A DNA stretch of 64,000 nucleotides from Nostoc sphaeroides (GCF_003443655.1 NZ_CP031941.1:5965001-6029000); one strand, 5' to 3'. Positions 28,201 to 36,412 are shown, numbered from the stretch's first letter. Notes: generated by a model from the sequence alone, not told the origin. A program made the numbers and translations.

Positions 28201-29002
28201 GGCGTTCCTCTTTCTCCCGCAAAGTTTGTTCTACTTGCTTGCGTTCGCGTAGTGCAGCTTGCTGTTCGCTCAAATCAACAACGAAGCCAATGACCTTTTC
28301 TTGAATATCTCTCAGGACGACAGAACCGAGTAGAACGGGAATGCGATCGCCATTTTTGCAGATATATTCCTTCTCAAAGGGTTTACATACTCCGGTTGTT
28401 CTAAGTTCTTTTACTGCACGTTCACTCAAAAGAATATACTCGTGTGGGGTGATATCGCGCCAGTTCATTTGGTTAGCGGCAAAATCTTCTCGCGTATAGC
28501 CGACCATTTTCAGAAAAGCATCATTGGCTTCTATGATGGAGCCGTTGTTCATATCAGTTACGATAACTCCAATGATGTTGGATTCTGCCAGTCGGCTAAA
28601 CCGCATTTCGCTATTTTGCAACAATTTTAGGCTCGTCTCTGCCTTGCCTCTGGCAGTTCGCAACTCTGAAGAGAGGGCGGTAATTAAGAAGGATACTAGT
28701 GAGAACGAGGTTAATCTTACCAAGACGTTCGGGCTGAGGAAATTGAAGGAGTAGACTGGCTCGATCAAAAAATACAGCGCAGTTGTAACAGAAAGAGCGA
28801 TCGCTAGTACTCCAAGTCTCATGCCACCATACCAGGCACTGATTGCCACGGCAGCATAAAAGAATGTAAATACGCTCGGATCGAAGGCTGGCAACAACAG
28901 TCGCGTCAGCAGCAACGCCGCTATAACTGCCAGAATCATCACGCTGTATGTTAGTAACCAAGAGCGCATTATCACAATTTTTTCGAGTACTTTCACCATC
29001 AT
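25211..29002 (-). CDS. Hybrid sensor histidine kinase with DUF4118, four PAS, GAF and receiver domains
   Basis: 1263 residues. Order: membrane region with about four helices, DUF4118 type (15-115, ending ISAWYGGMRLG and further); PAS about 130-250; PAS_3-like about 270-395; PAS about 405-515; PAS about 520-640; GAF about 655-815 (includes NQGMCGLVAQERHQIVLND); HisKA with phospho-acceptor His847 (AVLSHELRTPLNP); HATPase with NLLSNAIKF and DTGKGI and GLGLGLAI; C-terminal receiver with Asp1169 (LLLSDIGMPEVDG). A membrane-bound multi-sensor that passes phosphate to its own receiver. ATG 29002 lies one base after the stop of the upstream HTH gene, with GAGGA eight bases before it, so the two are coupled. 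No output regulator is adjacent. Confidence 0.92.
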   Translation of the reverse strand: MMVKVLEKIVIMRSWLLTYSVMILAVIAALLLTRLLLPAFDPSVFTFFYAAVAISAWYGGMRLGVLAIALSVTTALYFLIEPVYSFNFLSPNVLVRLTSFSLVSFLITALSSELRTARGKAETSLKLLQNSEMRFSRLAESNIIGVIVTDMNNGSIIEANDAFLKMVGYTREDFAANQMNWRDITPHEYILLSERAVKELRTTGVCKPFEKEYICKNGDRIPVLLGSVVLRDIQEKVIGFVVDLSEQQAALRERKQVEQTLREKEERLRLANERFELASAAVNCLIYDWNIEQDTVERTEGLTRISGYSLDIAQPTGSWWRELVHPEDLQRVEEEAAIALANGDRYAAEYRIRNQDNQYIYVLDQGIVVQRDGDGKPVRLVGSTTDISERKQAEKAVQASEERLRSFVKANIVGILFGDVNGSITEANDEFLRIVGYTQADIQAGRLRWTDITPPEYQYLDELAIAEATAKGTCTPYEKECIRKDGSSVPVVVGYSVLGESQQNSVAFILDISDLHQAKKALSQSQQQFQAFMDNIPAAAWITNVDGRVLYLSPTYLSTFDVPTNKAINKNIFDLYPAQIAQPFLDNIRMVAQTNQVIEAIESAPRTDGTLGEFLIYKFPIADASGQCLVGGVAVDITERERILRERQLAELVLRERSELLKLLSETTSDLLSTERPLDLMNSLFSKLSAQMDLHFYFHYLIETHENKQKLRLVAWNGITDEVFQTIEYLEFNQGMCGLVAQERHQIVLNDVLHSTYPNADILRDLGITAYAGQPLIAQGKLLGVLSFASCTRTRFTSGEIALLQATSDQVAVALERAQLMDSLQQQKEQLVQANRIKDEFLAVLSHELRTPLNPILGWSKLLQTKKYDEATTTRALETIERNAKLQTQLIEDLLDVSRILQGKLSLNIAPVNLETAIASAIETVRLAAQAKSINLRFTILDFGLENSHINLDIDFNNQTDNLKSQIQVALPALQRCDPKFLVTGDSGRLQQVIWNLLSNAIKFTPQGGQVEISLQSVGSQAQLRVSDTGKGISPDFLPFVFEYFRQADGATTRKFGGLGLGLAIVRHIVELHGGTVKAESLGEEQGATFTVMLPLMKIHLNSDQIDRQFDDSPDLNGVKVLLVDDERDTRELIAFILEQSGAVVTQTASAMEALRIMPEFQPNLLLSDIGMPEVDGYMLMRQIRAMSPEQGGTILAIALTAYASEADSQQVIAAGFGLHITKPVEPAKLVRAIANLIYSCSDVKTNLQSLEARKRYNSLTDQ

Positions 29003-29003
29003 C

Positions 29004-29258
29004 TTAAGAGTCCTCCCGTTGCTCCGCTTTTAGGAGATACTCCTTCAGTAGTCTTTTACCTGGTTCGCCCATCTTTCGTAACATTTCTTCAATTAGTTTT
29101 AGTGCCATCTGTGAAGGCACTGTAGATCCGTTCTCCCAGCGATTAACTGTTCGCAGGGAGACTCCCAACTTGGCTGCAAACTTTTCCTGAGAGAGATCAA
29201 GCTGCTGCCGCAGTTCACGGATTAAATTGGAAATTTTTAGTGACTTTCCTAGTTCCAT
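29004..29258 (-). CDS. XRE-family helix-turn-helix protein
   Basis: 84 residues, almost entirely one HTH_3 domain: LRQQLDLSQEKFAAKLGVSL, then RTVNRWENGSTVPS, the classic recognition-helix pattern. The C-terminal helix (LIEEMLRKMGEPGKRLLKEY) may dimerise. One base separates it from the large histidine kinase gene downstream, so it is probably the first gene of that operon and may autoregulate it. No receiver or ligand domain is present. Confidence 0.85.
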   Translation of the reverse strand: MELGKSLKISNLIRELRQQLDLSQEKFAAKLGVSLRTVNRWENGSTVPSQMALKLIEEMLRKMGEPGKRLLKEYLLKAEQREDS

Positions 29259-29734
29259 AGTAGGAAGAGTAGGACAAGTGTCTTGCCATTTGTCTCCAGC
29301 TTGAGGAAGAATTTAAACTATCGTTAGTTATTATCAATTTCATCTTTTGGCTAAATACCAATATTAGTTATTAGTCCTCATTAATTACTGTTCACTGATT
29401 GAAGTCTCCACCATACTTCTGATAACTGTTAACTGTTTTAAGATAGTGCCACAAAAAATTGTTGAGATAAAATAACTGTATCAGGTAACTATAAAATAAA
29501 AATTAAATTTTCTCAGGTGTGTGATACCAAAATAGTAGTATATTTATCTAATTTTGACAATTTAGATACAATTACTACTGATATGCTGGATATATAAGTT
29601 TTATCTAATACTTTATATTTATAAGTGTTTAAAATGATGTATTTAATTTTACTTCTAAGCTAATATACCAATGGTAAGGCTAGAAAGCTATAATAAGATT
29701 TAAATAAAGTTTTTGCCTAATTCATATCATTGTT
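29259..29734. other. AT-rich intergenic region
   Basis: About 475 very AT-rich bases between divergent genes. It must contain the promoters of the HTH/kinase operon (left) and the acyltransferase gene (right). No hairpin terminator, RNA gene or repeat element was recognised apart from short TTAGTTATTA-type runs near 29322-29390. Confidence 0.5.
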
Positions 29735-30784
29735 TTGATTAATCAACACTCCGAAAACTTTTTAAACACTCAACTGGAAAATGTACCAGGTGAAGGCTAT
29801 ATATTTAGCTGGTTTGATTGGTTTTGTCTTTGGTATCCTCCAGGCTGGTTAATTATATTCAACCGTCATTGGCAGCACTATCACACCGATTCAGACGGTT
29901 GGAATTGGCTTGAATATGGATTATTTTTAATTCCTGGCGGATTTTATCTGGCGATGCTAAGTCGTTGGTTGCGTCTTGGTTTTCGTTCACCTCGAAAAGA
30001 AGTTGGTGAATTTAATCCCAAATATCAAGAAGCTTTTCGCAAAGAAGTTCTCGCGCCCATCGTTAAATACTATTTTCGTGGAAAATTACAACAAGTCGAA
30101 AACTTGCCACAAACAGGGCCATTGATTGTGGCAATGAATCACGCAGGGATGAGTTTTCCTTGGGATTTTTTAACCTTGGGTTATTTATTAAGTGAAGCTA
30201 GAGGATGGGTGCTACAACCTGTAGCAAGTCCAGTATTATTTGAGCATCCTTGGATAATTTGGTGGTTACCACCTAAATGGTCGCAGGTTTTGGGTGGTGT
30301 GCGAGCCGAATTAGATGATTTTGAAGCAGCGATCGCTCCACCAACACCTACAGCGATCGCCCAAGGTAAAATTATCTTATATGCACCTGAAGGTATCCGC
30401 GGCCTTGTGAAGGGTTGGAGGAGACGCTATCAACTAGAAAAGTTTGATGTGAGTTTTATTAAATTGAGCGATCGCTATCAAATTCCTATTCTGCCAGTAG
30501 TTTGCATCGGTAGTGAATCTTTACATCCTTGGGCTGTTAATTTTAAAAAATTGCAACGACTAGTCAAATTACCCTTTTTTCCTATCTCGCCTTTAATGCT
30601 TGCCTTAATTCTGTTTCCTTCAATGGGAGTTTGGGCAATGAGAACTCGCCTACATTACTTTATTCAGCCTTTGGAACCAGCAGAATTGCACAACCATTCA
30701 AACAAAGGGCGTAAAGTAACTTATCGGCAGGCACAACAATTACGAGAAAAACTGCAAATTAAAATTAATCAGTTATTGAAATAA
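29735..30784 (+). CDS. Lysophospholipid acyltransferase family protein (PlsC-like)
   Basis: 349 residues. An N-terminal region with a hydrophobic segment (FDWFCLWYPPGWLIIFN and about 62-80) precedes the acyltransferase domain. Visible motifs: IVAMNHAGMSFPWDFL (the HX4D box is stretched to H-x7-D), YAPEGIRGLVKGWRR (motif with Glu-Gly) and IPILPVVCIGSESLHPW. Members acylate glycerolipid or other acceptors at the membrane; substrate unclear. TTG 29735 is the only long start available and the ribosome-binding site is weak, so the true start may be internal. Confidence 0.78.
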   Translation: MINQHSENFLNTQLENVPGEGYIFSWFDWFCLWYPPGWLIIFNRHWQHYHTDSDGWNWLEYGLFLIPGGFYLAMLSRWLRLGFRSPRKEVGEFNPKYQEAFRKEVLAPIVKYYFRGKLQQVENLPQTGPLIVAMNHAGMSFPWDFLTLGYLLSEARGWVLQPVASPVLFEHPWIIWWLPPKWSQVLGGVRAELDDFEAAIAPPTPTAIAQGKIILYAPEGIRGLVKGWRRRYQLEKFDVSFIKLSDRYQIPILPVVCIGSESLHPWAVNFKKLQRLVKLPFFPISPLMLALILFPSMGVWAMRTRLHYFIQPLEPAELHNHSNKGRKVTYRQAQQLREKLQIKINQLLK

Positions 30785-30929
30785 ATTTAATCCTACGAGT
30801 GGATTTAAGTCAATCTTTGAAAAAAATTAGGAACTTGCAATTTAATAATGTACCAATCTGCGCTTGAGCGGCTGCAAACAACCTCCGCTACCCACCAAGA
30901 TTTTTCGGCAGTCCGCTCCAAGCGAATTG

Positions 30930-31799
30930 TTAGGCTGTTTCTTGCTGTGATACAGTCTGCTTTTCTATCGCTTCAAGAATAACAGACCAGTCGTCGTGAT
31001 GCAGTTCGTGTCCTGTTCCGGGCAATGGTAGTAATACAGCATCCTGGATTTCTGCTTGCAATGCCAAGCTATGGGCATAGGGTAAAACACGATCTTCTGT
31101 GCCATGAATAACCAGAGTTGGTACAGCAATTTCATGGAGGCGGTTAAACCATTTTTCTCCGCCTTGCAACAAGGCATGATTAAAGGTCGTCATGAGATTG
31201 CGAGTGCGATCAAAGTCAGCCCCAGCTAATTCGCGGATGGCTGATTCATCAAACGGATGAGCTGAACCGGAAAGCAATCGCCATGCACCAACCTGATACT
31301 CAATCACTGCCTCACGGTTTGCCCAATCGAGTTCACTGGCTTTTGCATGATATTCAAGAACAGATGGATCAATCCCTGGCATTGTCGAATCGGTTTGAGC
31401 CAAGCGTTCCGAGGCGATTAACGTCAGACTTTTGACCCGTTGAGGATGCTTGAGCGCCATCAGTTGAGCCAAGAATCCTCCTAGCGACATCCCCACTAAA
31501 TGAGCGATCTGAATTCCATAGCTATCGAGAACACAAAAAGCATCATCCGCTAGATCTTCAACGGAATAGTGAATGTGACCTGGCTCATAACTTGTTGAAC
31601 GCCCTGTGTCTCGGTGATCGTAGCGAATCACATAGCGTCCCAGAGCAGCCAATTGGCAGCAGAAATCTTCCGCCCACCACACGGCTGAAGCCATCGCTCC
31701 CATGATTAATAAAATTGGTGGATCGGTTGAAGCGCCAAAAGATTCGGAGAAAAGGCGAACTCCGTTATGGCTAATCCATTTACTTTCCATATCTTTCAA
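30930..31799 (-). CDS. Alpha/beta-fold hydrolase
   Basis: 289 residues. Nucleophile elbow GMSLGG (Ser about 105), oxyanion region [14 protein letters not shown], Asp in [12 protein letters not shown] and His in [13 protein letters not shown] complete the triad. Resembles aclacinomycin/rhodomycin methylesterase-type or general esterase sequences annotated in many bacteria; the substrate cannot be told. ATG 31799 is used; [12 protein letters not shown] follows directly. A GNAT gene lies upstream on the same strand 21 bases away, so the pair may be an operon. Confidence 0.87.
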   Translation of the reverse strand: MKDMESKWISHNGVRLFSESFGASTDPPILLIMGAMASAVWWAEDFCCQLAALGRYVIRYDHRDTGRSTSYEPGHIHYSVEDLADDAFCVLDSYGIQIAHLVGMSLGGFLAQLMALKHPQRVKSLTLIASERLAQTDSTMPGIDPSVLEYHAKASELDWANREAVIEYQVGAWRLLSGSAHPFDESAIRELAGADFDRTRNLMTTFNHALLQGGEKWFNRLHEIAVPTLVIHGTEDRVLPYAHSLALQAEIQDAVLLPLPGTGHELHHDDWSVILEAIEKQTVSQQETA

Positions 31800-31820
31800 A
31801 TAATATTTTTTTAATGTTTA

Positions 31821-32282
31821 TCAAATTGATTTTTCCATAATAAAATTTATCAGTTTTTGCCCTCTACGTTCTACCTCTTGCTGTTTCACAACAATAAAGC
31901 TCTGGCTTTCAAAAAAAGGTTTAGCTGTAATACTCGCTTCTGTAAATAACTTTTCCATTCCCAAAGACTTTGCTTTTGATTCAATCTGTTCTAAGATTTT
32001 CTTACCAATCCCTTTTCTTTGAAAATTTTTATGACAGTAAAAACGGTCAATATGTCCATTAGCCTCTAATTCACCAAAACCAATAATTTTACCCTTCTCC
32101 TCTGCTACATAAGTAAACTTACTTCCTAAACCTTTAATCCAAACGTCAATATCCATATTTGCTGGTGCCCAAGCATCTACTTGTTCTTGTGTGTAATCGT
32201 GAATATTCACTTCATGAACAGTGTCGTAGAACAATTTCATAATTTCTTCGGTATCAGCTATTTCGTATATTCTTAATTTCAT
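31821..32282 (-). CDS. GNAT family N-acetyltransferase
   Basis: 153 residues with the acetyl-CoA-binding core: ITAKPFFES at the C-terminal strand, KIIGFGELEANGHIDRFYCH in the middle and the pyrophosphate-binding loop FQRKGIGKKILEQI. Closest in pattern to YafP-type enzymes. It would acetylate an amine of unknown identity. The start at ATG 32282 is supported by the family beginning with a short basic strand KLRIYEIAD. The gene is unusually AT-rich compared with the neighbouring hydrolase, which could mean recent acquisition. Confidence 0.85.
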   Translation of the reverse strand: MKLRIYEIADTEEIMKLFYDTVHEVNIHDYTQEQVDAWAPANMDIDVWIKGLGSKFTYVAEEKGKIIGFGELEANGHIDRFYCHKNFQRKGIGKKILEQIESKAKSLGMEKLFTEASITAKPFFESQSFIVVKQQEVERRGQKLINFIMEKSI

Positions 32283-32504
32283 AAATAAGGTAATTAATCA
32301 CAAATAACTCTACTAGAAATTTTATCAGCGGTGGTGTGACTATTTCAGCTTCTGAGTGCAGTCCTTTTCGCTTATGGCGGTTCTCACGGAATCCCACCCT
32401 AAGAGCAAGCGATGAGGGGGCTAAGAAAGATGTACTTTATGTGATTAGGAAAGCTATATATAGCGGTTCCCATTCAAATGAGGTACAAAATTATATCGCA
32501 AGGT

Positions 32505-32736
32505 GTAGGGGCACGGCACTGCCCATTGGTGTCAACTTAACGTAAAAACTAGTCTAGAAAAAGCTTTTAGGATTGCCTCGTTCCCAGCCTCCGGCTGGGA
32601 ATGCCATCTTAGAGGCTCGGCCTCTCTGATTTGCGGCAGAGCCGCTATGATGAGCATTTCCAGCCGGAGGCTGGAAACGAGATTTGAAATGAGTTTTACC
32701 TTAAGTTGACACCTATGGGCACTGCCATGCCCCTAC
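32505..32736. mobile_element. Palindromic element interrupted by a 194-bp inserted element
   Basis: The palindrome arms gtaggggcac (32505-32514) and atgcccctac (32727-32736) match the uninterrupted copy at 19631-19659. Between them ggcactgcc occurs twice (32515-32523 and 32718-32726), exactly the nine central bases of the empty copy, and brackets an inserted element at 32524-32717. The inserted element starts cattggtgtcaacttaac and ends with its complement (24-base arms, two mismatches); its core holds several hairpins such as cccagcctccggctggg. This is a textbook insertion with a 9-bp target duplication. Confidence 0.8.
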
Positions 32737-32771
32737 GAGTGTACGTCACGCTTGCCGGGAAACGCTATACA

Positions 32772-32917
32772 TAGGACTAGCCCTTTCAAGGTGGTGAGAT
32801 TTAGAACGAGAATTGGTTATTTCAACCTTCAAAAAGCCCAAAATCTGAGCGGAGGATTCAAGATGGTAGCACTGAAACAACGTATCTTCGTTGGCCACCT
32901 TGAAAGGGCTAGTCCTA
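32772..32917. mobile_element. Miniature inverted-repeat element, 146 bp
   Basis: Perfect 23-base terminal inverted repeats: the left arm starts taggactagccctttcaagg (32772-32794), the right arm is its complement (32895-32917). The termini are TA, so a TA target duplication is possible. The interior has no ORF that makes sense; the 82-codon ORF across it is built mostly from the repeat. Lies 36 bp right of the interrupted palindrome element. Confidence 0.68.
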
Positions 32918-33027
32918 ATACAGCAGAATTTCTTAGATTAAACTTCATATACACAATTTATATAGTACAAGTATACTATTTAGCTGCTAAAATACTTTAG
33001 AAGTCAGCTAGCCTTGCTTGAGGTAGT

Positions 33028-33522
33028 ATGAAAAAAATCCAAGATACGGACAAAAAGCCCATTTTGCTGTTCCAGCCTACATCTGTAATTACTGCTATAG
33101 TGCCACTACAACCCCAAGAAAAAAAAATCATCAGTGAACGGGAGCGTTTTATAACACAAGTCGAACGCATAAATCAGATGGCGGTAGAGTTAGAAGCAGC
33201 GATATTAGAGTTGAAAGCGATCGCTAACACACTGAATACTCAAAAACCTTACCCATTCTTGATAAAGGAGCTATGCAAAAATATTTGTCAGTATTTCGCA
33301 GTTAGGGTGCCTTGGGTAAAAAGAAAGTCTAACGAATCATTTATTTTGACAACGCGAAAAGTTGATTTATTCCGAGCCGAAAGGGAAGCCGCACTGCTAG
33401 CACAGCAACTTCGTCAGCAAACCAAAAAAAGATTAGCATTGCAGCGATACAGAAAAAACAAGAATGGGGCTAAGGCTGACACAAAACGCTTCTTCAAAAA
33501 GGTATTAGTCAACAAATCTTAA
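33028..33522 (+). CDS. Hypothetical basic protein with coiled-coil segments
   Basis: 164 residues, no family recognised. Strongly basic, with a helical segment RFITQVERINQMAVELEAA at about 47-65 and a C-terminal helical tail rich in Lys, Arg and Gln (LLAQQLRQQTKKRLALQRYR). No signal peptide. GAGGTAG lies six bases before ATG 33028. Nucleic-acid binding would suit the charge but there is no domain to show it. Confidence 0.5.
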   Translation: MKKIQDTDKKPILLFQPTSVITAIVPLQPQEKKIISERERFITQVERINQMAVELEAAILELKAIANTLNTQKPYPFLIKELCKNICQYFAVRVPWVKRKSNESFILTTRKVDLFRAEREAALLAQQLRQQTKKRLALQRYRKNKNGAKADTKRFFKKVLVNKS

Positions 33523-33747
33523 TAATTATTAATATTCAACGGCAGATCACCCCGTCAGTTGTAACAGTTATGCTGATTGAAGTGGCAGAAGGAAATTCTG
33601 ACTCCAAATTACTCACCACACTGCCATTGCTAATTGCTACCAACTGTGGTAGTAAGTAGGCAAAGCTACCCTAATATTTGCACTTCCGTAAAATCAGAGT
33701 GCAACATCAGGGACAATCAATCAGCGCATAGAAGAGGTAAAAAGAAG

Positions 33748-34074
33748 GTGTTAAAGACACTTTTAGTGATTGCCGTTGGTTTTTTACCGTCCCTGATTTC
33801 TCTGTGGGCGATCCGCAAAACCCATGCGCGATCGCGCCTACGGCTCAGACAAGCAGCCATGAATTTTCCAGCGATGCAGAGAAGGCAAAACCTTAGACCT
33901 GTAGAAGGCGATCGCTATTATTTAGAAGGCGTGGGTTATCTAATTGGCGATATCAGCTGCAAATTTAATGCCCGATCTGGCTATATGCGTTGTGCTGTCA
34001 ATCCCGAAGGCCCCTGTAATGGTTGTCGTCACTACGAACCTAAGGAATTAGCTGGGAGTGAAAAAAGGGCTTAA
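33748..34074 (+). CDS. Small membrane-anchored protein, DUF6464-like
   Basis: 108 residues from GTG 33748; a TTG at 33634 would add 38 residues without a family match. The N-terminus LKTLLVIAVGFLPSLISLWA is a signal anchor; the conserved C-terminal part YYLEGVGYLIGDISCKF, then GYMRCAVNPEGPCNGCRHYE, has four Cys in a C-x(n)-C-x(7)-C-x2-C pattern that could bind metal or form disulfides. I believe this is a Nostocales family called DUF6464. AGAGGT lies about 11 bases before the GTG. Confidence 0.65.
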   Translation: MLKTLLVIAVGFLPSLISLWAIRKTHARSRLRLRQAAMNFPAMQRRQNLRPVEGDRYYLEGVGYLIGDISCKFNARSGYMRCAVNPEGPCNGCRHYEPKELAGSEKRA

Positions 34075-34090
34075 TAAGTTTTACCTGCCT

Positions 34091-34202
34091 AATACAGCAG
34101 ATTGCGCTCTAATCGAATACACGTAGAGACGAAGAAAAGCTACGTCTCTACAAGGTTTTGGGTTTTATATATGTACTTCATTTACCTAAAATCTGCTGTA
34201 TT
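34091..34202. repeat. Inverted-repeat element, 112 bp
   Basis: aatacagcagatt (34091-34103) and its perfect complement (34190-34202) bracket a smaller hairpin (cgtagagac / gtctctacg type, 34131-34151). No target duplication is evident. A matching single end (aatacagcagaatt) starts at 32918, directly beside the 146-bp element. Non-coding. Confidence 0.55.
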
Positions 34203-34327
34203 CAAACAATCTCAAATTACTAAAGAAGGGGAAGGGGATAACTCAGGAGAGAGCAATTTATCAAAGTGTTCGTTAACTGATGTCCTAAACTAAGCCTACC
34301 CTTCACCCTAGAGAAAAACCTCTGTAA

Positions 34328-35344
34328 CTATGGGCCAGCATTAACAAAAAGTGCATTATTGGTTCCAAGACCGGCACAGACAACCTGACTAGCACCTAAG
34401 CGAGTACAACTAGGATCTGAGGTGTATATACCTCCCAGACTCTGATACCCACTCCATGAAAAGCCATTAAATTGATTCACAAAAAGTGCATTATTGGTTC
34501 CGAGACCAGCACAGATAGCCTGACTAGTCCCTAAAGAAGTACAACTAGGATTTGAGACGACTATACCTCCCAGACTCTGATATCCACTCCAGGAACTGCC
34601 ATTAAACCGATTTACAAAAAGTGCATTATCGGTTCCTCGGACGGCACAAATAGCCTGACTACTACCTAAGGAAGTACAACTAGGATTTGAGACGACTATA
34701 CCTCCCAGACTCTGATATCCACTCCAGGAACTGCCATTAAACCGATTTACAAAAAGTGCATTATCGGTTCCTCGGACGGCACAAATAGCCTGACTACTAC
34801 CTAAGGAAGTACAACTAGGATCTGAGGTGACTATACCTCCCAGACTCTGATATCCACTCCAGGAACTGCCATTAAACCGATTCACAAAAAGTGCATTATC
34901 GGTTCCTCGGACGGCACAAATAGCCTGACTACTACCTAAGGAAGTACAACTAGGATCTGAGGTGACTATACCTCCCAGACTCTGATATCCACTCCAGGAA
35001 CTGCCATTAAACCGATTCACAAAAAGTGCATTATCGGTTCCTCGGACGGCACAAATAGCCTGACTACTACCTAAGGAAGTACAACTAGGATTTGAGGTGA
35101 CTATACCTCCCAGACTCTGATATCCACTCCAGGAACTGCCATTAAACCGATTCACAAAAAGTGCATTATCGGTTCCTCGGACGGCACAAATAGCCTGACT
35201 ACTACCTAAGGAAGTACAACTAGGATTTGAAGTGGCTATACCTCCCAGACTCTGAGGCCCACTCCAAACGGCAAGAACTGGTTGGCTTACCAGGGATAAA
35301 ATTACCGATGTTGTGCCTGCTAAAATTGTAAATTTCCTTTTCAT
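34328..35344 (-). CDS. Secreted seven-repeat protein, predicted beta-propeller lectin (PLL-like)
   Basis: 338 residues. Signal peptide 1-25 (RKFTILAGTTSVILSLVSQP). Residues 33-338 are six 45-residue repeats plus a seventh lacking its last strand; each repeat reads GGI-TS-PSCTSLGSSQ, AICAVRGTDNALFVN, RFNGSSWSGYQSL. The missing strand of repeat seven is supplied by VWSGPQSL at residues 26-32, as in a velcro-closed seven-bladed propeller. The VRGTDNALFVN and WSGYQSLGG pattern matches PLL/DUF346-type lectin repeats. Each repeat has two Cys ten residues apart (14 in all), probably disulfides. The DNA repeats (135 bp) are almost identical, so they arose by recent duplication. Likely carbohydrate binding outside the cell; ligand unknown. 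Confidence 0.8.
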   Translation of the reverse strand: MKRKFTILAGTTSVILSLVSQPVLAVWSGPQSLGGIATSNPSCTSLGSSQAICAVRGTDNALFVNRFNGSSWSGYQSLGGIVTSNPSCTSLGSSQAICAVRGTDNALFVNRFNGSSWSGYQSLGGIVTSDPSCTSLGSSQAICAVRGTDNALFVNRFNGSSWSGYQSLGGIVTSDPSCTSLGSSQAICAVRGTDNALFVNRFNGSSWSGYQSLGGIVVSNPSCTSLGSSQAICAVRGTDNALFVNRFNGSSWSGYQSLGGIVVSNPSCTSLGTSQAICAGLGTNNALFVNQFNGFSWSGYQSLGGIYTSDPSCTRLGASQVVCAGLGTNNALFVNAGP

Positions 35345-36412
35345 AGAATCTAATCTCTACCTCCTTAATACTGTTCTGTGTTTTGTTGCAAAAATTTAGA
35401 CAGATGTAAAGTTTTAATTCCTGAATTTTTCTTTCAGTTTGAGAGGTTGTTTGAAAAGTGGTTAACTGCGATTTTAAGGACTTATTGATTACCTCTAGCC
35501 CCCCTTAAGAAGCAGGGCTGATTCATTCCCTAAATAGCTATAAAAATCAAGGGTTTTAGAACATTTGGCTACCGACAAGATCACTTTTAAAACATCCTCT
35601 GGCTGGTATTGTACGATGAAACCATGTACCGAAAAAATCAGTTAGAAAACTTTACATTATCCAGTTACAGCAGTTTTCATGTATTTGAACCACATCTGTC
35701 GTAGGGGCACAGCAATGCTCATTGGTGTCAACTTAAGCTAGAAATCGCTTGTTGACTTCCACGCCCGCCCAGAAATAAATTTCAGGGCTAATAGCCCAAG
35801 TCTACTCAAGTAGACTAAAGATTTTTCAGATTATTTAGTCATCTAAAGATGACTTAAGCTATTATTCTTGGAACTTCAGTTCCTTGCGGGACATGGCTTT
35901 TACGTTAAGTTGACACGTATGAGCAATGCTGTGCCCCTACCGCGTGGTCTATTTACCTGAAAATAGCTGTAAAACTCATAATCTTCGTGCGATAGAACTG
36001 CTATTATTCAGCCGTTGCATTAACAGTGATCGAATTCAACTCTACTAAAGTAAACTTTAGGTAAAACTTTGTTTATACCAGACTTTAAGTCGGAATAAAT
36101 CATGCATCAACTTAGTCTGATACTCTGCCGTTATTCGGCTGCATGAGTTGAGACACTTAAGTTTTACTCGAACATCTGACACCTGAGGGCGCTCACGCTT
36201 AACGATTCCCAAGTTTTACCTGGGAATGGTAAAATTATGGCTAATTATAATTTGTATTTACAAACACTTTGAATATTTGTGTTTGCATGGTCAAATAAGA
36301 ATGATTTAATATGATTTGTGCAAAAGTGGAAATCTGTATCATTTTTTTTGCAGATGATGAAAATTACTATTAGCTTTTGCAGAATATCTAATAACTACAT
36401 GATTATCTAACG
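35345..36412. other. Long spacer upstream of the ABC transporter, with an inserted element
   Basis: About 1070 bases. It contains the interrupted palindrome at 35701-35940 (listed separately), a short imperfect hairpin near 36208-36230 (cccaagttttacctggg) and AT-rich sequence before the transporter gene. No ORF with coding character. Promoters for the propeller gene (left) and transporter operon (right) are expected here. I saw no GTA-N8-TAC NtcA site in the last 170 bases. Confidence 0.55.
35701..35940. mobile_element. Second interrupted palindrome: 202-bp element with different core
   Basis: Arms gtaggggcac (35701-35710) and gtgcccctac (35931-35940) enclose agcaatgct twice (35711-35719 and 35922-35930), an exact 9-bp duplication at the same site as at 32.5 kb. 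The inserted element (35720-35921) begins cattggtgtcaacttaa and ends with the matching arm, but its core is unrelated to the 32.5-kb copy. The core instead resembles a separate dispersed repeat at 53165-53275 in reverse orientation (shared agtctact-agtagactaaag hairpin and gttgacttcc edge). Confidence 0.78.

Noticed and set aside
32752-33000. 82-codon ORF on the plus strand
   Set aside because: Spans a miniature element with 23-bp inverted repeats; no family, no ribosome-binding site.
34328-35344. Regular near-identical 135-bp repeats as a possible CRISPR array
   Set aside because: The repeats are contiguous, lack unique spacers and read as one open frame with a signal peptide.
36240-36412. 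NtcA-binding site upstream of the amino-acid transporter
   Set aside because: Sought because nitrogen control would be plausible, but no GTA-N8-TAC with a suitably placed -10 was seen.
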